Of a stretch of DNA of 64,000 nucleotides, positions 44,269 through 52,847 are shown one piece after another. The position numbers and the translations under genes were made by a program. Origin of the DNA: Citrobacter rodentium NBRC 105723 = DSM 16636 (GTDB taxonomy: Bacteria > Pseudomonadota > Gammaproteobacteria > Enterobacterales > Enterobacteriaceae). Location of the stretch: NCBI RefSeq assembly GCF_021278985.1, contig NZ_CP082833.1, positions 3,162,001 to 3,226,000 on the forward strand, in the 5' to 3' direction. The stretch's first letter is position 1, and each line of letters opens with the position of its first letter. The notes under the pieces were generated by a model, which did no database searches, was not told where the DNA came from, and saw only the letters and a program-made list of their open reading frames with translations.

Positions 44269-44284
44269 TGTGAGTAAATTCACA
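44269..44284. promoter_or_regulatory. CRP site upstream of mglB
   Basis: TGTGAGTAAATTCACA is a full TGTGA-N6-TCACA match and directly abuts the gal operator, giving combined catabolite and galactose control of mglBAC. About 250 bp of leader separate it from mglB. Confidence 0.93.
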
Positions 44285-44536
44285 GTATATTAACATTGGC
44301 GTCGCTATGATGGCACCGCTTGAGGCAGTGTAACTACGATGTAATCGTGATTAATCACTTTCATCGAGGTAAACAGGCCTTAAACGAAATTTATACCTGT
44401 TTCTGGAGCGTTACCGGGCAAGGAAGATCGTTTTTTTTAAAAATGAGCCTCGGCGCAATCTTAACACTTCAATAACGTTACGTCCCGCCGGGCATTTCTC
44501 TGAAGCACTACCCTGCATAATAAAACCGGAGTTACC

Positions 44537-45535
44537 ATGAATAAGAAGGTGTTGACCCTTTCTGCTGTAATGGCGGGCATGTTATTCGGCGCGGCTGCGC
44601 ACGCTGCTGATACGCGCATCGGTGTGACAATCTATAAATATGACGATAACTTTATGTCCGTGGTGCGTAAGGCTATCGAAGCTGACGCGAAAGCGGCGCC
44701 GGACGTGCAGCTGCTGATGAACGACTCGCAAAATGACCAGTCCAAACAAAACGACCAGATCGACGTCCTGCTGGCGAAAGGCGTCAAAGCGCTGGCCATT
44801 AACCTGGTCGACCCGGCGGCAGCGGGCACGGTGATTGAAAAAGCGCGCGGTCAGAACGTGCCGGTGGTCTTTTTCAACAAAGAACCTTCCCGTAAAGCGC
44901 TGGATAGCTATGACAAAGCATATTATGTCGGTACGGATTCCAAAGAGTCCGGGATTATCCAGGGCGATCTGATCGCCAAGCACTGGGCGGCCAATTCGGG
45001 CTGGGACCTGAACAAAGACGGTCAGATTCAGTACGTTCTGCTGAAAGGCGAACCGGGCCATCCGGATGCCGAAGCGCGCACCACCTACGTGGTGAAAGAG
45101 CTGAACGACAAAGGCATTAAAACCGAACAGTTGCAGTTAGATACCGCCATGTGGGATACCGCCCAGGCGAAAGATAAGATGGACGCGTGGCTTTCCGGTC
45201 CGAACGCCAACAAAATCGAAGTGGTGATCGCGAACAACGACGCAATGGCGATGGGCGCCGTCGAAGCGCTGAAGGCGCATAACAAAACCAGTATTCCGGT
45301 GTTTGGCGTCGATGCGCTGCCAGAAGCGCTGGCGCTGGTCAAATCCGGCGCAATGGCCGGTACGGTGCTGAACGACGCTAACAACCAGGCGAAAGCGACC
45401 TTCGATCTGGCGAAAAATCTCGCCGACGGTAAAGGACCGGCTGACGGCACCAGCTGGAAAATCGACAATAAAATCGTCCGCGTGCCTTACGTTGGCGTTG
45501 ATAAAGATAACCTGGCCGAGTTCTCCAAAAAGTAA
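44537..45535 (+). CDS. mglB: MglB, periplasmic galactose/glucose-binding protein
   Basis: 332-residue binding protein that feeds MglAC and also serves as ligand carrier for the Trg chemoreceptor. Signal peptide with cleavage after AAAHA (ADTRIGV mature start). Sugar-binding and calcium-binding residues are visible (DLNKDGQIQY is the EF-hand-like loop; NNDAMAMGAVEAL). Operon mglBAC under GalS and CRP. A hairpin directly after the gene allows more mglB than mglAC mRNA. Confidence 0.97.
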   Translation: MNKKVLTLSAVMAGMLFGAAAHAADTRIGVTIYKYDDNFMSVVRKAIEADAKAAPDVQLLMNDSQNDQSKQNDQIDVLLAKGVKALAINLVDPAAAGTVIEKARGQNVPVVFFNKEPSRKALDSYDKAYYVGTDSKESGIIQGDLIAKHWAANSGWDLNKDGQIQYVLLKGEPGHPDAEARTTYVVKELNDKGIKTEQLQLDTAMWDTAQAKDKMDAWLSGPNANKIEVVIANNDAMAMGAVEALKAHNKTSIPVFGVDALPEALALVKSGAMAGTVLNDANNQAKATFDLAKNLADGKGPADGTSWKIDNKIVRVPYVGVDKDNLAEFSKK

Positions 45536-45542
45536 GTCTGAC

Positions 45543-45567
45543 GGGCGCGAGCGCTATCGCGCCCTTT
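45543..45567 (+). terminator. Attenuating hairpin between mglB and mglA
   Basis: GGGCGCGA (45543-45550) pairs with TCGCGCCC (45557-45564), then TTT. Partial termination would give the expected excess of the binding protein over the transporter. Confidence 0.7.
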
Positions 45568-45602
45568 AATCACGCACCCTGCGAGGCCGACAAGGTATAA
45601 AT

Positions 45603-47123
45603 ATGGTCAGCACAACTACACCATCGCCAGGCGAATACTTGTTGGAAATGCGCGGCATCAACAAGTCTTTTCCCGGCGTGAAGGCACTTGATAATGTTAA
45701 TTTAAGCGTTCGTCCGCATTCTATTCATGCATTAATGGGGGAAAATGGCGCGGGTAAGTCGACACTATTAAAATGTCTTTTTGGCATCTATCAGAAAGAT
45801 TCTGGCAGCATAATATTTCAGGGCAAAGAAATCGACTTCCATTCGGCGAAAGAGGCGCTCGAAAATGGTATTTCGATGGTGCACCAGGAATTAAATCTGG
45901 TATTACAGCGGTCGGTAATGGACAACATGTGGCTGGGGCGTTATCCCACTAAAGGCATGTTTGTCGATCAGGATAAAATGTATCGTGACACCAAAGCGAT
46001 ATTTGACGAGCTGGATATTGATATCGATCCGCGTGCGCGGGTAGGGACGCTATCCGTTTCGCAAATGCAGATGATCGAGATCGCCAAAGCCTTTTCCTAT
46101 AACGCAAAAATCGTGATTATGGATGAGCCCACTTCCTCGTTAACCGAGAAAGAGGTTAATCATCTGTTTACCATTATCCGCAAGCTGAAAGATCGCGGCT
46201 GCGGCATTGTCTATATTTCGCATAAAATGGAAGAGATTTTCCAGCTATGCGATGAGATTACGGTTCTCCGTGACGGCCAGTGGATTGCCACCCAGCCGCT
46301 GGAAGGACTGGATATGGACAAGATCATCGCCATGATGGTCGGCCGCTCCCTGAACCAGCGCTTTCCGGACAAAGAGAACAAACCTGGCGAAGTGATCCTG
46401 GAAGTGCGTAACCTGACCTCTTTGCGCCAGCCTTCAATTCGCGACGTTTCCTTCGATCTCCATAAAGGGGAAATTCTCGGCATTGCCGGTCTGGTGGGGG
46501 CAAAACGTACCGATATCGTGGAGACGCTGTTTGGCATTCGCGAGAAATCTTCCGGCACCATTACCCTGCACGGCAAAAAAATTAATAACCATACGGCGAA
46601 CGAAGCTATTAACCACGGCTTTGCGCTGGTCACCGAAGAGCGCCGCTCCACCGGCATTTATGCTTATCTGGACATTGGTTTTAACTCGTTAATTTCCAAT
46701 ATTCACAATTATAAAAACAAGGTCGGCCTGCTGGATAATTCGCGCATGAAAAGCGATACCCAATGGGTTATCGACGCCATGCGGGTAAAAACGCCGGGCC
46801 ATCGGACGCAAATTGGTTCGCTTTCCGGGGGAAACCAGCAGAAGGTGATTATTGGTCGCTGGCTGCTGACCCAACCGGAAATTTTAATGCTCGACGAACC
46901 TACCCGTGGGATTGACGTCGGCGCCAAGTTTGAAATTTATCAGTTAATTGCGGAACTGGCGAAAAAAGGGAAAGGGATCATTATTATCTCTTCCGAAATG
47001 CCGGAACTGTTAGGGATAACCGATCGTATTCTGGTGATGAGCAACGGATTCGTTTCCGGAATTGTTGATACTAAAACCACCACGCAAAACGAAATTCTGC
47101 GTCTTGCGTCTTTGCACCTTTAA
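45603..47123 (+). CDS. mglA: MglA, galactose ABC importer ATPase
   Basis: 506-residue fusion of two ABC domains. The first has an intact Walker A (GENGAGKST, residues 46-54), signature and Walker B (IVIMDEPTSSL). In the second, Walker A is degenerate (GLVGAKRTD), as is usual for this family, while the signature (LSGGNQQK) and Walker B (ILMLDEPTRG) remain. Pairs with MglC. Codon use and AT content are a little higher at its 5' end than in the flanking genes. Confidence 0.96.
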   Translation: MVSTTTPSPGEYLLEMRGINKSFPGVKALDNVNLSVRPHSIHALMGENGAGKSTLLKCLFGIYQKDSGSIIFQGKEIDFHSAKEALENGISMVHQELNLVLQRSVMDNMWLGRYPTKGMFVDQDKMYRDTKAIFDELDIDIDPRARVGTLSVSQMQMIEIAKAFSYNAKIVIMDEPTSSLTEKEVNHLFTIIRKLKDRGCGIVYISHKMEEIFQLCDEITVLRDGQWIATQPLEGLDMDKIIAMMVGRSLNQRFPDKENKPGEVILEVRNLTSLRQPSIRDVSFDLHKGEILGIAGLVGAKRTDIVETLFGIREKSSGTITLHGKKINNHTANEAINHGFALVTEERRSTGIYAYLDIGFNSLISNIHNYKNKVGLLDNSRMKSDTQWVIDAMRVKTPGHRTQIGSLSGGNQQKVIIGRWLLTQPEILMLDEPTRGIDVGAKFEIYQLIAELAKKGKGIIIISSEMPELLGITDRILVMSNGFVSGIVDTKTTTQNEILRLASLHL

Positions 47124-47138
47124 GATCAGGGGCTCCTC

Positions 47139-48149
47139 ATGAGTGCGTTAAATAAGAAAAGTTTTCTTACTTATCTGAAAGAGGGCGGTATTTACGTCGT
47201 TCTTTTAGTCTTGCTGGCGATTATTATTTTCCAGGATCCCACGTTCTTAAGCCTGCTTAACTTAAGTAATATTCTGACGCAATCCTCAGTGCGTATTATT
47301 ATCGCGCTGGGGGTGGCGGGGCTGATTGTCACCCAGGGCACTGACCTGTCGGCGGGGCGTCAGGTCGGGCTGGCGGCGGTGGTGGCGGCAACGCTGCTGC
47401 AGTCGATGGAGAACGCCAATAAGGTGTTCCCGGAAATGGCCACCATGCCGATTGCGCTGGTGATCCTGATTGTCTGCGCGATTGGCGCGGTGATTGGGCT
47501 TATCAACGGTATTATCATCGCTTACCTGAACGTGACGCCGTTTATCACCACGCTCGGCACGATGATTATCGTTTACGGCATCAACTCTCTCTATTACGAC
47601 TTTGTCGGCGCATCGCCGATTTCGGGCTTCGACAGCGGCTTCTCGTCCTTCGCCCAGGGCTTTATCGCGCTGGGCAGCTTCCGGCTCTCCTACATTACCT
47701 TCTATGCGCTCATCGCCGTCGCTTTCGTCTGGGTGCTGTGGAACAAAACCCGCTTTGGCAAAAACATTTTCGCCATCGGCGGTAACCCGGAAGCGGCGAA
47801 AGTTTCCGGCGTCAACGTGGCGCTGAACCTGCTGATGATCTATGCGCTCTCCGGCGTGTTCTACGCGTTCGGCGGTTTGCTGGAAGCGGGACGCATCGGT
47901 TCCGCCACCAACAACCTCGGCTTTATGTATGAGCTGGATGCCATTGCGGCGTGCGTGGTCGGCGGCGTATCGTTCAGCGGCGGGGTTGGTACGGTATTAG
48001 GCGTGGTGACCGGGGTGATTATCTTTACCGTTATCAACTACGGCCTGACCTATATCGGCGTCAACCCGTACTGGCAGTACATCATTAAAGGCGGGATTAT
48101 CATCTTCGCCGTGGCGCTGGACTCGCTGAAGTACGCGCGTAAGAAGTAA
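47139..48149 (+). CDS. mglC: MglC, galactose ABC importer permease
   Basis: 336-residue permease of the RbsC/BPD_transp_2 family with about nine hydrophobic segments; motif GGNPEAAKVSGVNV is the ATPase-contact loop. Last gene of mglBAC, 15 bp after mglA, followed by a strong bidirectional terminator. In E. coli preA and preT follow; here they are absent. Confidence 0.96.
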   Translation: MSALNKKSFLTYLKEGGIYVVLLVLLAIIIFQDPTFLSLLNLSNILTQSSVRIIIALGVAGLIVTQGTDLSAGRQVGLAAVVAATLLQSMENANKVFPEMATMPIALVILIVCAIGAVIGLINGIIIAYLNVTPFITTLGTMIIVYGINSLYYDFVGASPISGFDSGFSSFAQGFIALGSFRLSYITFYALIAVAFVWVLWNKTRFGKNIFAIGGNPEAAKVSGVNVALNLLMIYALSGVFYAFGGLLEAGRIGSATNNLGFMYELDAIAACVVGGVSFSGGVGTVLGVVTGVIIFTVINYGLTYIGVNPYWQYIIKGGIIIFAVALDSLKYARKK

Positions 48150-48158
48150 GGCTGTCGT

Positions 48159-48193
48159 AAAAAACCGGCGCGGACAGTATGCGCCGGTTTTTT
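48159..48193. terminator. Bidirectional terminator between mglC and yeiS
   Basis: AAAACCGGCGC (48161-48171), nine-base loop, GCGCCGGTTTT (48181-48191), with A and T runs on both sides. It serves mglC on plus and yeiS on minus; the yeiS stop overlaps its last bases. Confidence 0.9.
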
Positions 48194-48431
48194 ATTTCAC
48201 AAAGAGTAGCCAGATGCCGACAATTAGCGCGCCAACGGCAACGCCAAAATAAGCGGTGACGTAGCTCCAGTAGACGCCAGGGTTTGCGTGGCGCGGGATG
48301 ATGAGCGGCTCCTGCGACCCTTTTACCGTTTTCTCAACCGTACCAGAGCGCAGCGCTTTCACCCCTTCGCGAAAGGTCCAGCCGACGACCATCAGCACGC
48401 CAATAACGATAAACAGCGCTTTGTCTTCCAT
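48192..48431 (-). CDS. yeiS: YeiS, DUF2542 inner-membrane protein
   Basis: 79-residue protein with two hydrophobic segments (residues 5-20 and 55-78) and a basic loop with REGVKALRSGTVEKTVKGSQEPLII-type sequence shared with E. coli YeiS. The E. coli protein has the same length but modest identity, so the assignment rests on size, topology and position next to sanA. Function unknown. Confidence 0.75.
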   Translation of the reverse strand: MEDKALFIVIGVLMVVGWTFREGVKALRSGTVEKTVKGSQEPLIIPRHANPGVYWSYVTAYFGVAVGALIVGIWLLFVK

Positions 48432-48447
48432 ATGTTATATCCTGTCA

Positions 48448-48714
48448 TTAAATGCGTTCGTATAAATACCAGCGGATCGTGTACCAGAGCACCGACACCA
48501 TCATCAGCAGTATGAGCGCGAGTCGTCCAGATAAAATGAGAAGGAAGACGATGGGCTCGTCACTGCGATAAACCGCATCCCAACGGCGACGGCTAAAAAA
48601 GTGAAGGGAGCGAATATGGGTTTTCCCCTTTTTCCACTCCTGCCAGGTATCAAAGATAAACCAGAGTCCGGCGCTCCATATCGCTATGGCAAATAAAATA
48701 ATCTTATTTTCCAT
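48448..48714 (-). CDS. Unrecognised small membrane protein between yeiS and sanA
   Basis: 88 residues with two hydrophobic segments (IILFAIAIWSAGLWFIF and IVFLLILSGRLALILLMMVSVLW) separated by a basic, aromatic loop (WQEWKKGKTHIRSLHFFSRRRW). I recognise no family. It lies 22 bp after sanA and 16 bp before yeiS, all on the minus strand, so a sanA-orf-yeiS operon is likely. In E. coli sanA and yeiS are adjacent without it. The topology resembles YeiS, so it may be a diverged relative. Function unknown. Confidence 0.7.
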   Translation of the reverse strand: MENKIILFAIAIWSAGLWFIFDTWQEWKKGKTHIRSLHFFSRRRWDAVYRSDEPIVFLLILSGRLALILLMMVSVLWYTIRWYLYERI

Positions 48715-48736
48715 TCTGTTTAGTGGCTCCTGCCGT

Positions 48737-49456
48737 TTATTTTCCCTGTTTTTTTTGCAGCTCTAAAAGCTGTTCCGGCGTGACCGCCGGGTAGCCCTGC
48801 GCATCGTCCGGGATCGGGTGCAGGGCCGGGATCGGCACTAACGGGCCGAGAAAGCGCGGTTCGCGTTTGAACAGATAAAGATCGGCCAGCGCGCCGAAGC
48901 GGGCGCCGAATTCGCGTATCCGCACCGACAGCATATCTTTTGGCGACGGTACGGCGTAGCACTGCGCCTGAATGCCCATATGCAGGGCGATAAACAGCGC
49001 GCGCTCGCAGTGAAAACGCTGGGTGATAATAATGAAATCGTTGGTATCGAACACCTTACGGGTGCGCACAATCGAATCAAGCGTGCGGAAACCGGCATAA
49101 TCCAGCACGATATCGGCAGGATCGACGCCTGCGGCAATCAGATCCTTACGCATGGTCATCGGTTCGTTGTAGCTCTGCATCGCGTTGTCGCCGCTCAGCA
49201 GCAGATAGTTCACCTTACCGCTGTTATAGGCGTTGAGCGCCCCCTGAATGCGGTAGCGGTAATACTGATTAATCACCCCGGCGCGATAATATTTCGCGGT
49301 GCCAAGCACCACGCCGACCTGGCGGTAGGGCAGATCCTGCAATTCATCATAAATGTAGGGCGCGGTTTTCCAGCTCATCCAGCGGTCAAGACCAAGCACG
49401 ATCAACAGCAGCAAGCCGATCAGGACCAACAGGCTGTAAAACACGCGCTTAAACAT
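48737..49456 (-). CDS. sanA: SanA, DUF218 envelope-integrity protein
   Basis: 239-residue protein with one N-terminal membrane anchor (VFYSLLVLIGLLLLIVLGL) and a periplasmic DUF218 domain (VGVVLGTAKY, YLLLSGDN, FIIITQRFHCERA). Loss in E. coli and Salmonella causes vancomycin sensitivity at high temperature, indicating a role in envelope barrier function. Start at 49456 gives the family N-terminus; the longer frame from 49519 adds 21 unlikely residues. Confidence 0.94.
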   Translation of the reverse strand: MFKRVFYSLLVLIGLLLLIVLGLDRWMSWKTAPYIYDELQDLPYRQVGVVLGTAKYYRAGVINQYYRYRIQGALNAYNSGKVNYLLLSGDNAMQSYNEPMTMRKDLIAAGVDPADIVLDYAGFRTLDSIVRTRKVFDTNDFIIITQRFHCERALFIALHMGIQAQCYAVPSPKDMLSVRIREFGARFGALADLYLFKREPRFLGPLVPIPALHPIPDDAQGYPAVTPEQLLELQKKQGK

Positions 49457-49577
49457 GAGGAAAACTCGGTAACGGGATGAAATTTCAATCAGGCTACTGT
49501 ACCCGCCTGCGAAGCGCAAGAAACAGCAGTCTGATTGGGGGGATTTTCAGCAATGTCCTCACCGGGGAATAGCGCGA

Positions 49578-50462
49578 TTACGCTAACAACAGGCGCCCGA
49601 TAGTGTTGCAGCCTAACGCTTTCAGCGTGGCGGCGGTGGCGTCCCACTGAATCAGCGCGGCATCGGCTTTTTCCGCCAGCACCGCCCGCTGAATATCGGC
49701 AAAAGCATAGCCGTTCAGGTTCAGCAGATTGAGCGCCCCCTGCAGCGGCGGCAGGGTCGGGTTAAAGGCGGCGTTTTCGGCATAGCTGCCGCTGAAGATT
49801 TTCCCGTCTTTGCACTCCAGCGCGACGCCGCTCGGCGACTGGCTGTATGGCATATGGCTGCGGTTCGCTGCGGCAATCGCCGCCTGCGCCAGCGCGTCGC
49901 CTTGCGCTGCGAAGCCATGATCCTGTTCGTCCATCAGCAGCGATTTAATCTGCAGATCTCTCGGGCCAAAGGCGTCCGGCAAATAGTCGCGCAGGGTAAG
50001 CGGTTCGCGTCCCGGCAGATGAATGCGCAGATCCAGCCCGCTGTTCAGTTCATTCATAAACTGGCGGCAGTGGCCGCAGGGAGTGTAGTTGACGGTGATT
50101 GCCGCCAGCCCTTTTTCACCGCGCAGCCAGGCGTGGCTGATGGCGCTCTGCTCGGCATGGACGGTTTGCTGCATGGTGGCGCCGAGAAACTCCATATTGC
50201 CGCCAAAGTACCACGTCCCGCTAACGCCGCGGGCAATGGCGCCGACGTTAAAATGGGAGAGGGGAGTACAGGCGCAGGCCGCCGCCAGCGGCAGCAGCGC
50301 GAATGCCAGCGCGTCTTCATCAAGCCCCGTTGCGGTTTTCAATGCAGAAACCTGCTCACCGGTCAGCAAGGCGGGGAAATGCGTATCCGCCAGAATCGGC
50401 GACAGCGCTGACTGCAAATTATCCGCAAGTTGGCCAAAAGCAGTTTGAAAACGTGGGTGCAT
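49578..50462 (-). CDS. cdd: Cdd, cytidine deaminase
   Basis: Zinc enzyme that deaminates cytidine and deoxycytidine to the uridine forms in pyrimidine salvage. 294 residues, dimeric two-domain type. The zinc site is HAE with the catalytic Glu (TVHAEQSAIS) plus the PCGHC cysteines; the C-terminal domain is the non-catalytic core. In E. coli it is controlled by CytR and CRP. The 129 bp upstream contains AT-rich CRP-like sequence, but no site I can fix with confidence. Confidence 0.97.
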   Translation of the reverse strand: MHPRFQTAFGQLADNLQSALSPILADTHFPALLTGEQVSALKTATGLDEDALAFALLPLAAACACTPLSHFNVGAIARGVSGTWYFGGNMEFLGATMQQTVHAEQSAISHAWLRGEKGLAAITVNYTPCGHCRQFMNELNSGLDLRIHLPGREPLTLRDYLPDAFGPRDLQIKSLLMDEQDHGFAAQGDALAQAAIAAANRSHMPYSQSPSGVALECKDGKIFSGSYAENAAFNPTLPPLQGALNLLNLNGYAFADIQRAVLAEKADAALIQWDATAATLKALGCNTIGRLLLA

Positions 50463-50591
50463 GGCGTTGCCTCAAAATAATGTAATGGGATCGTAGTGTA
50501 CGGGCCTGTCAGAGCTTTATATGTGATTTATATCTCATTACCACTGCAACTTATGAAACTTAAATTAAAAATGCGCGACGCATCGCAAATT

Positions 50592-51287
50592 TTAGCCCAA
50601 TAATGAAAGAATAATCGGAAACAGGAACGGTGCGACGAGAGAGGTAATGATCCCGCAGATCACCAGCGCCAGCGAGCTGAATGCCCCCTCCTGATAATCC
50701 AGCTCCGCACAGCGGGCGGTGCCGAGGGCGTGCGAGGCGGTTCCCATCGCCAGACCGCGTGCGGCTTTGGTACGGATACGCATCGCGTTTAACAGGGTAT
50801 GACCGAAAACGGCGCCGAGAATGCCGACGAAAATCACGCATACCGCGCTCACCGCCGGGATGCCGCCGATAGTGCCGCCAACCGCCATCGCAATCGGGGT
50901 AGTGACCGATTTCGGCAGGACCGAGGCGGCGATCTCCGGCGTGGCGCCCATCAGCAGCGCGACCGAGGTGCCGGTGACCATCGCCACCACGCTGCCGACA
51001 AAACAGATGGTAATGATGGATTTCCAGCGGGCGCGGATCTGGTGCAACTGTTCATACAATGGATAGGCCAGCGCCACCACCGCCGGTTGCAGCAGATCGT
51101 TTAACACTTTACTGCCTTTGAAATAGTGTTCATAAGGCGTCCCGGTCAGCATCAATAGCGGAATGATCACCACCATCGCCACCAGCAGCGGGTTCAGTAA
51201 AGGAAACTTAAAGCGCGCCGCCAGCTTTCGCGCGGCAAAGAAGACCGCTAAGGTCAGCGGCAAAGACCACCAGATATACGCCATCAT
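50592..51287 (-). CDS. yohK: YohK, LrgB/CidB-family membrane protein
   Basis: 231-residue inner-membrane protein with about six hydrophobic segments and the LrgB signature (LPKSVTTPIAMAVGGTIGGIPAV, GTASHALGTARC). The partner of YohJ; the pair resembles LrgAB/CidAB, linked in other bacteria to murein hydrolase control and pyruvate or small-acid transport. In E. coli YohJK are proposed as 3-hydroxypropionate tolerance or export proteins. It overlaps yohJ by four bases. Confidence 0.93.
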   Translation of the reverse strand: MMAYIWWSLPLTLAVFFAARKLAARFKFPLLNPLLVAMVVIIPLLMLTGTPYEHYFKGSKVLNDLLQPAVVALAYPLYEQLHQIRARWKSIITICFVGSVVAMVTGTSVALLMGATPEIAASVLPKSVTTPIAMAVGGTIGGIPAVSAVCVIFVGILGAVFGHTLLNAMRIRTKAARGLAMGTASHALGTARCAELDYQEGAFSSLALVICGIITSLVAPFLFPIILSLLG

Positions 51288-51682
51288 TTTTTCGATCCTT
51301 TCTGTCCAACCACTTTGCGTTCGCCGTGAACCAGGTGCGAGCTCCAGCTGACCACCAGAAAAACCACCAGCGTACTGATGGCGCAGGAGACCACCACCGG
51401 ACCGAACTGCGCGCGCAGCAGATCAAAATACTGCATCACGCCGACGCCAATCGGTACGAACAGCAGCGCCATATAGCGAATCAATAGGTAGCAGCCGGGG
51501 TTAACCCATTTGGCGGGGATGATTTGCAGTGCCAGCAGAACAAACAGGATCAGCATACCGATGATGCTGCCGGAAATGGCGACGGGAAGCAGGGTCGCAA
51601 TAAAAATGCCCGCATACAGGCAGGCATAGATCAGCACGAACGCGCGTAAATATTGCCAGATGATATTCAGTGTCTTACGCAT
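51284..51682 (-). CDS. yohJ: YohJ, LrgA/CidA-family membrane protein
   Basis: 132-residue protein with four hydrophobic segments and the LrgA/CidA motif (LPVAISGSIIGMLILFVLLALQIIPAKWV). Start at 51682 matches the E. coli length; an upstream in-frame ATG at 51718 adds twelve residues. Overlaps yohK by four bases, so the two are translated together. The mhb cluster begins on its upstream side. Confidence 0.93.
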   Translation of the reverse strand: MRKTLNIIWQYLRAFVLIYACLYAGIFIATLLPVAISGSIIGMLILFVLLALQIIPAKWVNPGCYLLIRYMALLFVPIGVGVMQYFDLLRAQFGPVVVSCAISTLVVFLVVSWSSHLVHGERKVVGQKGSKK

Positions 51683-51812
51683 GGGATACGCCTTAAATGA
51701 GATGGATTCATCATACAATTAAACGTTAAAACGTGCTACCGATCACATCATGAATTCTTAGCATACTAAAGATAGACAGCGGGAACACCGGGCGCAGCTC
51801 CCGTCTCACCGC

Positions 51813-52721
51813 TTAAACCTGAGCCAGAAAATGCAGAAAGCGGCTTAACGCGGCGGAGGGCGTCTCATTTTTTCGCCAGAATACCCCGACGCTGCCTTTC
51901 TGTTCAATTTTCGGCAGGTTGAGGATCACCAGTTGTCCCTGGCTGGCATAGCGCTGCGCCAGCCGTAGCGAAAGAATGGAGATCATGTCGCTGCTTTGCA
52001 GCAGGTTAGTGCTGACGTTCATCGACGCCGACTCAATGGTATTTTCCGGCAGCATCACGCCGTTATCGACCAGCGCGTTGTCAATACTGATGCGGATGGG
52101 TGTTCCCGTCGGCCAGACTATCCAGCGCCAGTCGGCCAGATCGCTCCAGCTGAGGCTGGCGTAGCGGGCGAGGGGATGATGGGGACGGGCGACGAAACAG
52201 ACGGGTTCGGTGTACAGCACCTGGTAATTGAGAGGAAGCTGTAGCGCCCGGCCGCCGACGCGACCGACCACCACATCCACCGAACCGGCCAGCAGATCGT
52301 GAAGCAGCGGGGTCATCACCTTTTCTTCGATATTCAGATGCAGCGTCGGCATCTCGCCGATCAGACTGAGGATGGCCTGGGAAACGCAGTCGGTCGCCAC
52401 CGGCGAACAGCCGATTTTCAGACTGCCTACCAGTCCGCCCGCCTTGAAGCGGGCAATTTCATACTGCGAGCGCTCCATATCGTTGATCAGCCGTTGGGCA
52501 TGTTGCAGCAGCAGTTTGCCGCCTTCAGAGGGGCGAAGCCCCTTACTGTGACGCTCAAAAAGCGTGAGTCCGATCTCATCTTCAAGCTGCGACAGCCATT
52601 TTGACAGCGCTGGCTGAGTGATATTCATCATCCGCGCCACCTGGGTGAGATTTCCCTGCTCGCCCAGCGCCACCAGCGTTTGCAGGTGGTGAAGCTTCAG
52701 TTTTTGCGCCCAGTTTGCCAT
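51813..52721 (-). CDS. mhbR: MhbR-like LysR regulator of the 3-hydroxybenzoate cluster
   Basis: 302-residue LysR regulator: HTH at about residues 8-60 (LHHLQTLVALGEQGNLTQVARMMNITQPALSKWLSQLE pattern) and an effector-binding domain. It is divergent from the transporter gene with 126 bp between, the usual arrangement for a LysR activator of aromatic catabolism. I place the start at 52721 (MANWAQKLKLHH); the open frame runs on to 52856, but that would cross the divergent promoter and overlap the transporter gene. Inducer probably 3-hydroxybenzoate or gentisate. Confidence 0.88.
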   Translation of the reverse strand: MANWAQKLKLHHLQTLVALGEQGNLTQVARMMNITQPALSKWLSQLEDEIGLTLFERHSKGLRPSEGGKLLLQHAQRLINDMERSQYEIARFKAGGLVGSLKIGCSPVATDCVSQAILSLIGEMPTLHLNIEEKVMTPLLHDLLAGSVDVVVGRVGGRALQLPLNYQVLYTEPVCFVARPHHPLARYASLSWSDLADWRWIVWPTGTPIRISIDNALVDNGVMLPENTIESASMNVSTNLLQSSDMISILSLRLAQRYASQGQLVILNLPKIEQKGSVGVFWRKNETPSAALSRFLHFLAQV

Positions 52722-52726
52722 CTGCG

Positions 52727-52793
52727 ATAACCCCCAGGTTATGTCTCTGCCTGAAAACCCATTGTACATTTTATCGGCGAGTCTACAAACTCG
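52727..52793. promoter_or_regulatory. Divergent mhbR-mhbT control region with two inverted repeats
   Basis: Two interrupted palindromes lie here: ATAAC-N6-GTTAT (52727-52742) and CGAGT-N6-ACTCG (52778-52793). Either could be the LysR binding site (family pattern T-N11-A). Assignment is by position and symmetry only. Confidence 0.4.
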
Positions 52794-52847
52794 TAACATA
52801 TCAAAAACAAAAGAACGACTTACCCTACCTGCACCGAGGCATTCACT

